DNA of 64,000 nt from Bacillota bacterium (GTDB lineage: Bacteria > Bacillota > Clostridia > Oscillospirales > Oscillospiraceae), in the NCBI GenBank assembly GCA_030529825.1, contig JAUMWD010000001.1, forward strand, positions 162,935 through 226,934, read 5' to 3'. The translations under genes were made by a program, and so were the position numbers. The notes under the pieces are model-generated. The model was not told where the DNA came from and did no database searches. It was given only the letters and a program-made list of their open reading frames with translations. Below are positions 44,339 through 51,834 of the stretch, in pieces. Position 1 is the first letter of the stretch; each line of letters opens with the position of its first letter.

Positions 44339-45324
44339 CAGTGAGAGAAAGACCCGGCATTTATGCCGAATACAGGGTAAACAGCAGCTTTACGGCGGCA
44401 GACGATAGCGTTACCGTGGGGGTTGCGGCACATATAAACGGTGACGCAAGCTCCGCAAAAAGCATTGTCTCCTACATGGATGCCGTGGAAAGCTACGGAA
44501 TATGCCCCATGACAAAACTCATAAAAACTCTTTTTCTGAACGGATGCGGCAGAATCCTTGCCGTTCCCGTAATCGGAGAAAACTATCCCGACGCCTATGC
44601 ACGGCTTTTAGACGGCGGCGCAGACATAATCATCTGCGACAGCAGAAGCGAGGATGATCTTCTCACCATGAAAAGCGCCCTTGAAAATGGGGAATACGCC
44701 ATGGGTATATGGGAGTGCGATGAGACTGCAGACCGATGCGTTGAGTATGCCCGTGACATGAATTTTGAGCGTCTGATTATTTGCGCAGGCGCGGATGAAG
44801 CCCAGGGCAATCTTGCCGCCGCTTTAGCAGGCGTTATTTCCTCGGAAAAGGAGCTTTTCCTCAACGGACACGCCCTTTCAGGTGTGGGCAATCTTGTCCG
44901 TTCCTTTACGGAGCGGGAAATTGAGGATCTGATTGCAGGTGGAGTAACACCCATCGAAAACGACGGCGAAAGCGTCTGCGTTGTGCGCGGCGTTACCACA
45001 AAAACCAACACAGACGGTATTGAGGACAAAAGCCTTCGGGAAATTGCAACGGTTATTACGGTGCAGGAGGTGCTCAAAAGCGTACACAGTGCCCTGAAGC
45101 TTAAGTTTGCCCGGGCAAAAAACGACGCTCTTACCCGGGGAGCAATCCGCTCCCAGGTGGCGGTGGAGCTGGAAAAAAAGCTCGCCGCAGGCAAAATCGC
45201 CGACTACGGCAATATCCGCGCTGTTGCTGACACAAATGACATAAGTCTCTGCCGTGTGGATTTTGAATTCTCCGTGGTCTGCGGACTTAACACCATTATG
45301 CTGACGGCATATCTGAATGTGTGA
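44335..45324 (+). CDS. contractile tail sheath protein
   Basis: The 329-residue protein carries a sheath-like N-terminus (RERPGIYAEYRVNS), a Rossmann-like middle (LIICAGADEAQGNLAAALAGVISSE) and the diagnostic C-terminal end. There, VVRGVTTKTNTD, REIATVITVQEVLKSVHSALKLKFARAKND and RGAIRSQVAVELEKKLAAGKIADYG mark phage and injection-system sheaths. It is shorter than typical phage sheaths (around 400-500) but similar to compact Clostridia ones. Presence proves a contractile tail. Confidence 0.88.
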   Translation: MTVRERPGIYAEYRVNSSFTAADDSVTVGVAAHINGDASSAKSIVSYMDAVESYGICPMTKLIKTLFLNGCGRILAVPVIGENYPDAYARLLDGGADIIICDSRSEDDLLTMKSALENGEYAMGIWECDETADRCVEYARDMNFERLIICAGADEAQGNLAAALAGVISSEKELFLNGHALSGVGNLVRSFTEREIEDLIAGGVTPIENDGESVCVVRGVTTKTNTDGIEDKSLREIATVITVQEVLKSVHSALKLKFARAKNDALTRGAIRSQVAVELEKKLAAGKIADYGNIRAVADTNDISLCRVDFEFSVVCGLNTIMLTAYLNV

Positions 45325-45337
45325 GGAGGTAAAGAAT

Positions 45338-45724
45338 ATGAACATTACTTTTCCCACCAGCAGCGATATCTATCTTGAGGCTGACGGCAAAAAAATTGCC
45401 GCCGTTCAAAGCTATCGCGCGGTTTCCGACAAAACCGAAAAGCTTATCGAGGCCTTCGGCAGCTCACGGCCCGTGGCGGTGCTTACCACGGGACTGTACC
45501 ACAGACTTGAGCTGACACGGCTCTATGCTACCGACGAGGCCATATCCGACGGCATTGATTTTCACACTCTCGACGACTTCTCCGTGGTCATCGTAAAGCC
45601 TGACAGACGCATCGTTTACACAGGCTGCCGCTGGAGCGGCATTGAGGAGAACGGCAGATTGGGCGAAACCGTTGCGGAAAAGGTGAGAGTGCTTGCGGCA
45701 AAGCGACTGGAGATGGAGGCATGA
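45338..45724 (+). CDS. tail tube protein
   Basis: The 128-residue protein (NITFPTSSDIYLEADGKKIAAVQSYRAVSDKTEKLIEAFGSSRPVAVL) lies directly after the sheath, as the tube protein does in contractile tails. Its beta-rich pattern and FSVVIVKPDRRIVYTGCRWSGIEE stretch resemble Mu/PBSX tube proteins. ATG 45338 follows GAGGAGGT; the longer frame from 45317 overlaps the sheath end. Its stop overlaps the following ATG. Confidence 0.75.
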   Translation: MNITFPTSSDIYLEADGKKIAAVQSYRAVSDKTEKLIEAFGSSRPVAVLTTGLYHRLELTRLYATDEAISDGIDFHTLDDFSVVIVKPDRRIVYTGCRWSGIEENGRLGETVAEKVRVLAAKRLEMEA

Positions 45725-45726
45725 GT

Positions 45727-46029
45727 ATGGATTTACTGCGCTTCAAGGTTTTGCGCGCCTTTGGTGTGGCACCCTGGTCGGAGGAGGCAAAGGGGCTCAC
45801 GGAGGAGATGTGCCGGGAATATGCCGCCCTTCTTGAGGGCGAAGAGGAAGGGCAGAGCAGCGCGGCCTTTGACGAGAGTGCCTTTAATTCCGCTATGACA
45901 GGAGAATATGAAGCTCACCACGATACCGCGACTACAAGGCCTGCGGCCGCAAAGACACAGCTGACCGCCATGTCGGACTACATTGAGCGTGAAATGCGCT
46001 GCCGTGACAACGGCTTTATCACCTATTAG
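45727..46029 (+). CDS. tail assembly chaperone-like protein
   Basis: The ATG at 45727 has better spacing from GGAGG than the one at 45721. The 100-residue acidic protein (DLLRFKVLRAFGVAPWSEEAKGLTEEMCREYAALLEGEEEG) sits where the tail assembly chaperone (Mu gp41, lambda gpG/T) is found. In other phages the next gene is the large tape measure; here the next gene begins 11 bases later and is not a tape measure. No frameshift product is evident. Confidence 0.55.
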   Translation: MDLLRFKVLRAFGVAPWSEEAKGLTEEMCREYAALLEGEEEGQSSAAFDESAFNSAMTGEYEAHHDTATTRPAAAKTQLTAMSDYIEREMRCRDNGFITY

Positions 46030-46039
46030 GAGGAATTAT

Positions 46040-46579
46040 ATGCTGACACCCATGAAATTCAGAGACTTTACATGGCCCCACAATCCCTGCACCTTTACCG
46101 TGGAGCACCGCCGCGCCCTTACAAGCCGCAAGCTGCCCTTTCAGGCATATCGTATTCAGGATATGGGCGAGGACCTTTGCGTATTTAAGGGCGAGGGTGA
46201 ATTCGTGGGGAAGAACGCCTACGGGGATTTTCTGCGTCTTGCGGAGCTGTTCATTGATGGAAGCCCCGGTATGCTTACCCATCCCGTCTGGCCTGCAACG
46301 GAGGTTTACTTTGCCTCTCTTAAGCTCCGTCAGGAACCGAAGGAGAATTATGTAAACTACGAATTCGAATTCTGGCAGAACAGCGACGGTAAAAAGCGGG
46401 GCGCGGTGAAGCTGCAGCTTGCGCCGCAAGCCTACAGGGTTGAGCAGGGCGACGGCATAGGAGATGTGGTACTGAAAACCGGCGTTGCCGCAGATGAGAT
46501 ACTGCGGCTTAACCCCGAAATTATGAACATAAATGAGCTTACGCCCGGCAGTGTGCTGCGGCTTTCGTCGGAGGTGTGA
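46040..46579 (+). CDS. LysM-containing tail/baseplate protein (XkdP/gp53-like)
   Basis: ATG 46040 has AGGAGG seven bases upstream. The 179-residue product has an N-terminal beta domain (RDFTWPHNPCTFTVEHRRALTSRKLPFQAYRIQDMG) like phage DNA-circulation or XkdP proteins. A LysM fold ends it (YRVEQGDGIGDVVLKTGVAADEILRLNPEI with NINELTPGSVLRL), used to hold the baseplate hub. Its position after the chaperone, with no tape measure in between, is the main oddity of the cluster. Confidence 0.7.
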   Translation: MLTPMKFRDFTWPHNPCTFTVEHRRALTSRKLPFQAYRIQDMGEDLCVFKGEGEFVGKNAYGDFLRLAELFIDGSPGMLTHPVWPATEVYFASLKLRQEPKENYVNYEFEFWQNSDGKKRGAVKLQLAPQAYRVEQGDGIGDVVLKTGVAADEILRLNPEIMNINELTPGSVLRLSSEV

Positions 46580-46580
46580 C

Positions 46581-47513
46581 ATGAGAGGTATTCTTTACAC
46601 AAAAGAGCTTTCACCCTACGAGCTGCCTCTGCTGTATGAATGGGATGTATGCCACGGCATGGGTGAGACCTGCGATTATTTTGAGGTGACCTGCCCCTTC
46701 GAAAAGAGTATGCTGCATAAGCTCGCCGATGCAAAGCTCTTTCGGGGTGTCAACAATGAGGATACCGTATTCTACGGCGTCGTTGACGAGTACACCATTG
46801 TCTGCGATGAAGAGGGAAGCCGAGTTACCGTCCGCGGCAGATCCATGTCGGCGCTTCTCTTCGACAATGAGGCCGAGGCCGCAAGCTATGTCAGCGTCAG
46901 CCTTGACACGATTATTGCCTGCCATGTGACGCCATACGGCATCGGCAAAATCGAAAAAAGGTCTATGCCTCTGCTTTACCGCTTCAATGTGGCCTCCGGC
47001 GAGAGTGAATGGAGCGTGCTTTCCCGATTCTGCCGCTATTCCTGCGGAGTGCAGCCCCGATTTTCAAGAGAGGGAGCATTGCTTCTCAAGGACAAACAGG
47101 GCCCTGTGAGAACAATCAACAGCGGCTCCCGCGTTTTCTCCCTTAAGCGTCACGACTGCCGCTACGGAGTTATTTCCTCGGTGCTGGTTAAAAACCGCGT
47201 TACAGGTGCAAGATACACCGTTCACAACGAGGCCTTTGAGGCCCGGGGCGGAGTCAGCCGCCGCGTGCTCACCGTTCCCAAAACCACAGGCGCCGATGCC
47301 ATGCGCTACACCGGGGAGTATCAGATTCGGGAATCGAAGCGTGGAAAAAACATCATTGAAATCGGCGTGACAACTCAATTTGCCGGCTTTGCCGGAGATG
47401 TGGCGGAGCTGAATCTTCCGGATGCGGGACTCTCGGGAAGATACAGAATAGTCAAATCCCGATGCTGGGCCGACGGCAACGATGGGGGAACCTATCTTAC
47501 TCTGGAGGTATGA
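46581..47513 (+). CDS. baseplate hub protein (gpD/gp44-like)
   Basis: Starting at ATG 46581, two bases after the LysM-gene stop, the 310-residue protein has beta-domain patterns of phage late-control gpD/Mu gp44 hubs: CDYFEVTCPFEKSM, VVDEYTIVCDEEGSRVTVRGRSMSALL and late GDVAELNLPDAGLSGRYRIVKSRCWADGNDGGTYLTLEV. It should form the central ring through which the spike and tube connect. Confidence 0.75.
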   Translation: MRGILYTKELSPYELPLLYEWDVCHGMGETCDYFEVTCPFEKSMLHKLADAKLFRGVNNEDTVFYGVVDEYTIVCDEEGSRVTVRGRSMSALLFDNEAEAASYVSVSLDTIIACHVTPYGIGKIEKRSMPLLYRFNVASGESEWSVLSRFCRYSCGVQPRFSREGALLLKDKQGPVRTINSGSRVFSLKRHDCRYGVISSVLVKNRVTGARYTVHNEAFEARGGVSRRVLTVPKTTGADAMRYTGEYQIRESKRGKNIIEIGVTTQFAGFAGDVAELNLPDAGLSGRYRIVKSRCWADGNDGGTYLTLEV

Positions 47514-47515
47514 AA

Positions 47516-47890
47516 ATGTGGCTTGACGATATTAACCGCAGAGACAGAGAGCTTACCGCCTCAAGCGGAAGATTGAGCATCGGCGGAGCCTTGCCTGCGG
47601 CGGAGACGGATTCGGAGCACCGTGACATGTGCATTGTGAGAGCCGGCGGCGTTCTGCGAATTCCCGCTGCGGGGGAAAAGCAGCTTGTTTTGGCCTGCGA
47701 CAACGGGGAATACGCCCTGTTGGGCAGAACCGACGGTGAAATCCCTCCGGGCATGGAGGCAGGAGAAATCTATATTGAAACCGAAAATGCCGCTGTTCTC
47801 ATTATGAACAACGGCAAAATAAAAATCAGGGGAGAGCTTGAAATCTCAGGCTCACTTACTGTGAACGGGAGGTCTGTTGATGGAGCTTAA
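47516..47890 (+). CDS. baseplate spike protein (gpV/gp45-like)
   Basis: The ATG at 47516 is seven bases after GGAGG; one at 47510 is too close. The 124-residue protein is beta-rich with LVLACDNGEYALLGRTDGEIPPGMEAGEIYIETENAAVLIMNNGKIKIRGELEISGSLTVNG, the trailing repeated strands of a short trimeric spike. It is small for the family, consistent with a compact tail. It overlaps the gp25 gene by 11 bases. Confidence 0.7.
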   Translation: MWLDDINRRDRELTASSGRLSIGGALPAAETDSEHRDMCIVRAGGVLRIPAAGEKQLVLACDNGEYALLGRTDGEIPPGMEAGEIYIETENAAVLIMNNGKIKIRGELEISGSLTVNGRSVDGA

Positions 47891-48236
47891 GCTGGAAAAC
47901 GGAAAATATATAGCCCGAAACGGCGGTGTGGCAACGGTGAAGGGAGCAGAGGAGCTTGCCCAGCGCATTACCATGAAGCTGGCGGCGAGAAGAGGAAAAT
48001 TCTGGCCCATGCCCGACTACGGCAGCAGACTTTATACGCTGCTGCAGGGTGTTAAGCCCGAGGATAGAAAGACCGCCGTCCGGGAATATGTGGCGGAGGC
48101 CCTTGCGGATGAGCAGGGCATAAGCTTTGACAATATCAGCATGGAGGTGTCAGGGGACACGCTTGTGCTCAAGCTTGATTTTACTTATTCCGGCGGTACT
48201 CTGCAGGTTGAAACCGCCATTGGGGAGGAAATATGA
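47880..48236 (+). CDS. gp25-like baseplate wedge protein (XkdS/GPW family)
   Basis: The 118-residue protein has the gp25/GPW pattern EELAQRITMKLAARRGKFWPMPDYGSRLYTLLQGV near 23-57, then YVAEALADEQGISFDNISMEV. It anchors the wedge and starts sheath assembly in contractile systems. ATG 47880 follows GGGAGGT; the stop overlaps the gpJ start by four bases. Confidence 0.82.
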   Translation: MELKLENGKYIARNGGVATVKGAEELAQRITMKLAARRGKFWPMPDYGSRLYTLLQGVKPEDRKTAVREYVAEALADEQGISFDNISMEVSGDTLVLKLDFTYSGGTLQVETAIGEEI

Positions 48237-49291
48237 AAACTATTGATGAAATATACAATGAACTGAAAACCGCCTTTGAGACGGAGACGGGAATTGCTCT
48301 CAATGACGGCGGCGACATGGCTCTGCGCTTCCGCGTCTTTGCGGCACAGCTTGCCTCCCTTCAGGCACAGGCCGACTATGTGGAACGACAGTGCTTCCCC
48401 CAGACCGCTGTGGGCGAGGCTCTCAACACCCATGCGCTTCAGCGCGGACTTTCGAGAAAGCCTGCGGAAAAAGCCGTAGGCACAATCCGCTTTTATCTGA
48501 ATGCACCTGCAGAGAGTGATATTTCCGTGGCCGCAGGCACCCGGTGCATAACCGCGGATGAGCTGGAGTTTGAGGTGACGGAAAGCGGAGTGATATCCCC
48601 GGGAAGCACCTTCTGCGATGTTCCTGCACAGGCTGTGAAGGCAGGAAAAAACGGCAATATTCCTGAAAACACCCTTGTATTCATGGAGCTTGCGCCCGTG
48701 GGCGTCAGCGGCTGCACAAATACCGCACCCTTTGACGGCGGCCGTGATGAGGAAACAGACGAGAGCTTGAGAGCTCGTGTTATTGACAGCTTTTACAACG
48801 CAGAGAACTCCGGCAATACGGCATATTACAGAAATCTGGCTCTATCCGTTGAGGGTGTTGCCGCCGTCAGCGTACAGCCGCGGCACAGAGGACGCGGCAC
48901 TGTGGACATCACCGTTGCGGGGGAGAACGGCATACCTGCGCCTCGGGTGCTTTCACAGGTGTCTCAACGCATGAACATCAGGCGTGAAATATGTGTGGAT
49001 GTCAATGTCTCCGAGCCGATTATTCATCAGGTCGATGTTGACATAGAGCTTACCGTAAAAGAGGGAGCTGACTATGCGGCGGCTGCGGCAAGAGCAGAAG
49101 CGGCAATAAGAGACTATTTCACGGGTAAGCGCTTGGGCAAGGGTGTCAAGAAAGCGGAAATAGGAAGCCTCATCTTCGGCATTGAGGGCGTTGAAAACTA
49201 CACGATTAACTCCCCCGAGCACGACCTTGCGGCAACTCCTCCCGTGCTGCCCGTGCTGAATGAGCTGACCATAAGCGAGGCGGTACAATGA
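48233..49291 (+). CDS. baseplate J-like protein
   Basis: The 352-residue protein shows the baseplate_J family blocks: ALNTHALQRGLSRKPAEKAVGTIRFYLNAP near 64, VPAQAVKAGKNGNIPENTLV near 130, and GGRDEETDESLRARVIDSFYNAENSGNTAYYRNLALSVEGVAAV near 168. It forms the wedge core of contractile baseplates. Length and order (gp25, J, I) are standard. Stop and next start overlap (ATGA). Confidence 0.9.
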   Translation: MKTIDEIYNELKTAFETETGIALNDGGDMALRFRVFAAQLASLQAQADYVERQCFPQTAVGEALNTHALQRGLSRKPAEKAVGTIRFYLNAPAESDISVAAGTRCITADELEFEVTESGVISPGSTFCDVPAQAVKAGKNGNIPENTLVFMELAPVGVSGCTNTAPFDGGRDEETDESLRARVIDSFYNAENSGNTAYYRNLALSVEGVAAVSVQPRHRGRGTVDITVAGENGIPAPRVLSQVSQRMNIRREICVDVNVSEPIIHQVDVDIELTVKEGADYAAAAARAEAAIRDYFTGKRLGKGVKKAEIGSLIFGIEGVENYTINSPEHDLAATPPVLPVLNELTISEAVQ

Positions 49292-49752
49292 GCTATTCCG
49301 ATTATCTGAAAAACACTCTGAAGCCTCTGGGAATCTACGAGCTTGATACGGGCATCGGCAGCGCCGAGCTTAATGCCCTCGGGGCGATTATGGATGAGGT
49401 GGAGGAAAAGCTATCCAAAACCTACAGAGAAATGCTGCCCATGACGGCGGAGGATGAGGGACTCCGAAAATTCGAAGGCCTTTTCCCCGGGGCTGCTTCC
49501 ACGGAAGACACTGCCGCCCGCAGAACGGCAGTAAACGCACTTATGCGTTTGAGGGAATACGATTGCAGCGATCAGGGACTTAATATACTGCTTTCCGACT
49601 GCGGAATTCCCGCCAGTGTCTACGAGACAGACACAAAGGAGGTCCTGAATGTAAGATTTTCAGGGATTCAGCCTGAAGGCGAAGAGTTAAAGAGGCTCAA
49701 GCAGCGCATTGAGGCGATTTTGCCCTGCCATCTTGAGGTCATATATGAATAA
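49288..49752 (+). CDS. gpI/DUF2313-like baseplate protein, last gene of the cluster
   Basis: The 154-residue product (SYSDYLKNTLKPLGIYELDTGIGSAELNALGAIMDEVEEKL, then ENLRKFEGLFPG-like DEGLRKFEGLFPG and DQGLNILLSDCGIP) matches the XkdT/DUF2313 (gpI) baseplate family. In most phages tail-fibre, lysis and fibre-chaperone genes follow. Here a terminator follows and then pepT on the other strand, so fibres and lysins must come from elsewhere or be absent. Confidence 0.8.
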   Translation: MSYSDYLKNTLKPLGIYELDTGIGSAELNALGAIMDEVEEKLSKTYREMLPMTAEDEGLRKFEGLFPGAASTEDTAARRTAVNALMRLREYDCSDQGLNILLSDCGIPASVYETDTKEVLNVRFSGIQPEGEELKRLKQRIEAILPCHLEVIYE

Positions 49753-49787
49753 AGAAATCGCCCGAAGCCTTGCTTCGGGTGATTTTC
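49753..49787. terminator. bidirectional terminator at the cluster end
   Basis: The stem AAATCGCCCGAAGC/GCTTCGGGTGATTT with G-U pairing has A- and T-rich sides; it closes the particle cluster and pepT. Confidence 0.78.
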
Positions 49788-50964
49788 ATTTAACCAGATT
49801 GAGGATAACCTCCACCATTTTCTCCATGGCCCGCACCGGGATGAATTCATGGACACTGTGGAAATTCACACCGCCTGTGGAGAGATTGGGACAGGGCAAG
49901 CCCTCATAGGACAGCCGCGCGCCGTCCGTTCCGCCCCGGATGGGAACAATTTTCGGCTCAACGCCTGCGTCACGGAAGGCCTTTTCCGCATTGCTGATAA
50001 GCTCCATGTGAGGCAGGATTTTTTCCCTCATGTTATAGTAGCTGTCCTTCATCATAAGCTCAAGGGTGCCTGCTCCGTAGAGCTCGTTGAGCTGCGCCGT
50101 CAGCTCTGCCACAAAAGCCTTGCGGGCAAGGAAGCTATCCATATCGTGGTCGCGGATTATCATGGCTATGCGTGCCTCCGCTGTGCTGCCCTCTATATCA
50201 TGGATATGATAGAAGCCCTCGTAAGCCTCCGTGCAGGCGGGGATTTCCTCCTTGGGCATACGCGACACGAAATCCGAGGCAATGAGAACTGCGTTTTTCA
50301 TCCTTCCCTTGCCTTCGCCCGGGTGAATGCTCACACCGTGAATGCGGATTACCGCAGAGGCGGCATTGAAGTTTTCATATTCGAGCTCGCCTAACTCGCC
50401 GCCGTCAACGGTGTAGGCTGCTTCTGCATGGAATTTTTCAAAGCTGAAATGGTCGGCGCCGCAGCCGATTTCCTCGTCGGGAGTAAAGCACAGCGCCATG
50501 CCGCGGTGGGGAATTTCAGGGTGGGAGAGAAGATATTCTACGGCGGTGATTATCTCCGCAATACCCGCCTTGTCATCAGCGCCTAACAGAGTTGCGCCGT
50601 CGGTGATGATTATATCTTGGTTTACATAATTCAACAGCTTGGGGAAGCTCTCCGCTTTGATGTGGCACAGGTCACCGCCCTCATAGCGCACAATGCGGGC
50701 CTTGATGTTTTCCCCGGGCGCATCCGGGGAGGTGTCCATATGGGCGATGAAGCCCAGAGGCGCAGCGTCGGAGAAATTGGCAGGAAGAAAGGAATACACC
50801 CTGCCGAATTCGTCAAGCTCCGCCTCAAGACCGAGAGACTGAAGCTCGGACACAATATATCTGCCCAGCTCAAGCTGGCACTCTGTACTGGGTACAGCGG
50901 CGGAGCCTTCATCAGAGCCTGTGGGGAAGGAAACATATTTTAAAAAGCGTTGGGTAACTGTCAT
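49786..50964 (-). CDS. pepT: peptidase T (tripeptide aminopeptidase)
   Basis: The 392-residue M20 enzyme has LGFIAHMDTSPDAPG near 68 (zinc ligand His), TLLGADDKAGIAE near 122, CFTPDEEIGCGADHF near 152 and LSTGGVNFHSVHEFIP near 363, all typical of PepT. It removes the N-terminal residue from tripeptides in the cytoplasm. ATG at 50964 follows AGGAG; a 36-residue extension in the open frame is AT-rich and not conserved in style. Confidence 0.92.
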   Translation of the reverse strand: MTVTQRFLKYVSFPTGSDEGSAAVPSTECQLELGRYIVSELQSLGLEAELDEFGRVYSFLPANFSDAAPLGFIAHMDTSPDAPGENIKARIVRYEGGDLCHIKAESFPKLLNYVNQDIIITDGATLLGADDKAGIAEIITAVEYLLSHPEIPHRGMALCFTPDEEIGCGADHFSFEKFHAEAAYTVDGGELGELEYENFNAASAVIRIHGVSIHPGEGKGRMKNAVLIASDFVSRMPKEEIPACTEAYEGFYHIHDIEGSTAEARIAMIIRDHDMDSFLARKAFVAELTAQLNELYGAGTLELMMKDSYYNMREKILPHMELISNAEKAFRDAGVEPKIVPIRGGTDGARLSYEGLPCPNLSTGGVNFHSVHEFIPVRAMEKMVEVILNLVK

Positions 50965-51109
50965 TTGTATCACTCCTAATAAAAATATTATACCACAGTT
51001 TTGAGAAGATAATAAAGAGCAGGAAAAAGAGATGGGGGAGATGCTTTGCTGCACAGAAGGTATATGCAACAAACTACAAATAACTTGCTTAAATATTTAT
51101 ATAAATATA

Positions 51110-51138
51110 TTGACAAATTAGCGAAACGCGATTATTAT
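51110..51138 (+). promoter_or_regulatory. predicted promoter upstream of the RHH-clpB genes
   Basis: TTGACA (51110-51115), 17 bases, TATTAT (51133-51138). The spacer begins AATTA and contains GCGAAACGC, an imperfect palindrome, closely like the promoter at 61095. Confidence 0.6.
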
Positions 51139-51169
51139 GAGCTTATAAAGAGAAAAGGAGAAGTATCCA

Positions 51170-51820
51170 ATGAAAAAGACACTTTACAGCCTTATGCTTT
51201 CCGACGAGGTGGTTGCGGAGATTGACCGGCTTGCTCACAAGCTCGGAACTAACCGATCTAACCTCATAAACCAGATTCTTGCCGAGAAGGTTAATCTCGT
51301 GACTCCGGAACGCAGAATTAACGATATATTCTCCGCCATAGAGCAGATGCTTCTGCCTTCAAGAGACCTGGTTCCCTTTTTTGCCCCCAACGCCCTCACT
51401 ATGAGCATGAAGAGCTCTTTGGAATACAAATACCGCCCTACGGTAAAGTACGAGGTGGAGCTCTACAGAGGAAATGAGGAGGCTCTCGGTGAGCTGACGG
51501 TGAATTTCCGCACCCAGTCCATTGCTCTGCTTAATTCCATGACGGAGTTTTTCCGCATCTGGAAGAGCGTTGAGGACGCGCATCTGCGCCCCGTTTTGGG
51601 TATAAGCTCCCCGGAGTATGCCCTTTGCGAGGGCAAGTTTGTACGCACCATTGCCATACCCGACAGAGAATGCAGCTCCGACGAGCTGGCTCGGGTCATA
51701 TCCGAATACATCAAGCTATTTGACACAATGATGAAGGGCTATCTTGCGGGGAAATACGATGCCCACGCTATTGAAGCCTGCTACTTCTCATTCCTTCGCA
51801 GGAGCCAAATCCTCATCTGA
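51170..51820 (+). CDS. ribbon-helix-helix protein with unknown C-terminal domain
   Basis: The 216-residue protein begins [48 protein letters not shown], a CopG/MetJ-type ribbon-helix-helix (1-42). The rest (about 60-216) is an alpha/beta domain of unknown type, including [35 protein letters not shown]. It lies 15 bases upstream of clpB with no terminator and starts after a consensus promoter. I infer a DNA-binding regulator acting on this operon or a stress response, unproven. AAAGGAG precedes ATG. Confidence 0.7.
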   Translation: MKKTLYSLMLSDEVVAEIDRLAHKLGTNRSNLINQILAEKVNLVTPERRINDIFSAIEQMLLPSRDLVPFFAPNALTMSMKSSLEYKYRPTVKYEVELYRGNEEALGELTVNFRTQSIALLNSMTEFFRIWKSVEDAHLRPVLGISSPEYALCEGKFVRTIAIPDRECSSDELARVISEYIKLFDTMMKGYLAGKYDAHAIEACYFSFLRRSQILI

Positions 51821-51834
51821 CAGGAGGTCGGAAA

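Larger units (their letters stand above)
38161..49752 (+). mobile_element. compact DNA-packaging contractile-particle cluster (domesticated phage or gene-transfer-agent-like)
   Basis: Eighteen same-strand genes, many overlapping by 4-8 bases, encode terminase, head, connectors, contractile tail and baseplate. There is no integrase, repressor, replication, lysis, tape-measure or fibre gene and no visible att repeats. The cluster is bounded by terminators and by a PBP operon and pepT. Base composition looks like the host's. This fits a captured particle locus better than an intact prophage. Confidence 0.7.

Noticed and set aside
45983-46039. Upstream start of the LysM tail gene that could hide a small tape-measure remnant
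   Set aside because: Those 19 codons overlap the chaperone gene and lack a ribosome-binding site; AGGAGG sits before 46040.
38161-49752. Intact temperate prophage
   Set aside because: No integrase, repressor, replication, lysis, tape-measure or fibre gene is present and no flanking att repeats are seen, so I treat it as a domesticated or reduced particle cluster.
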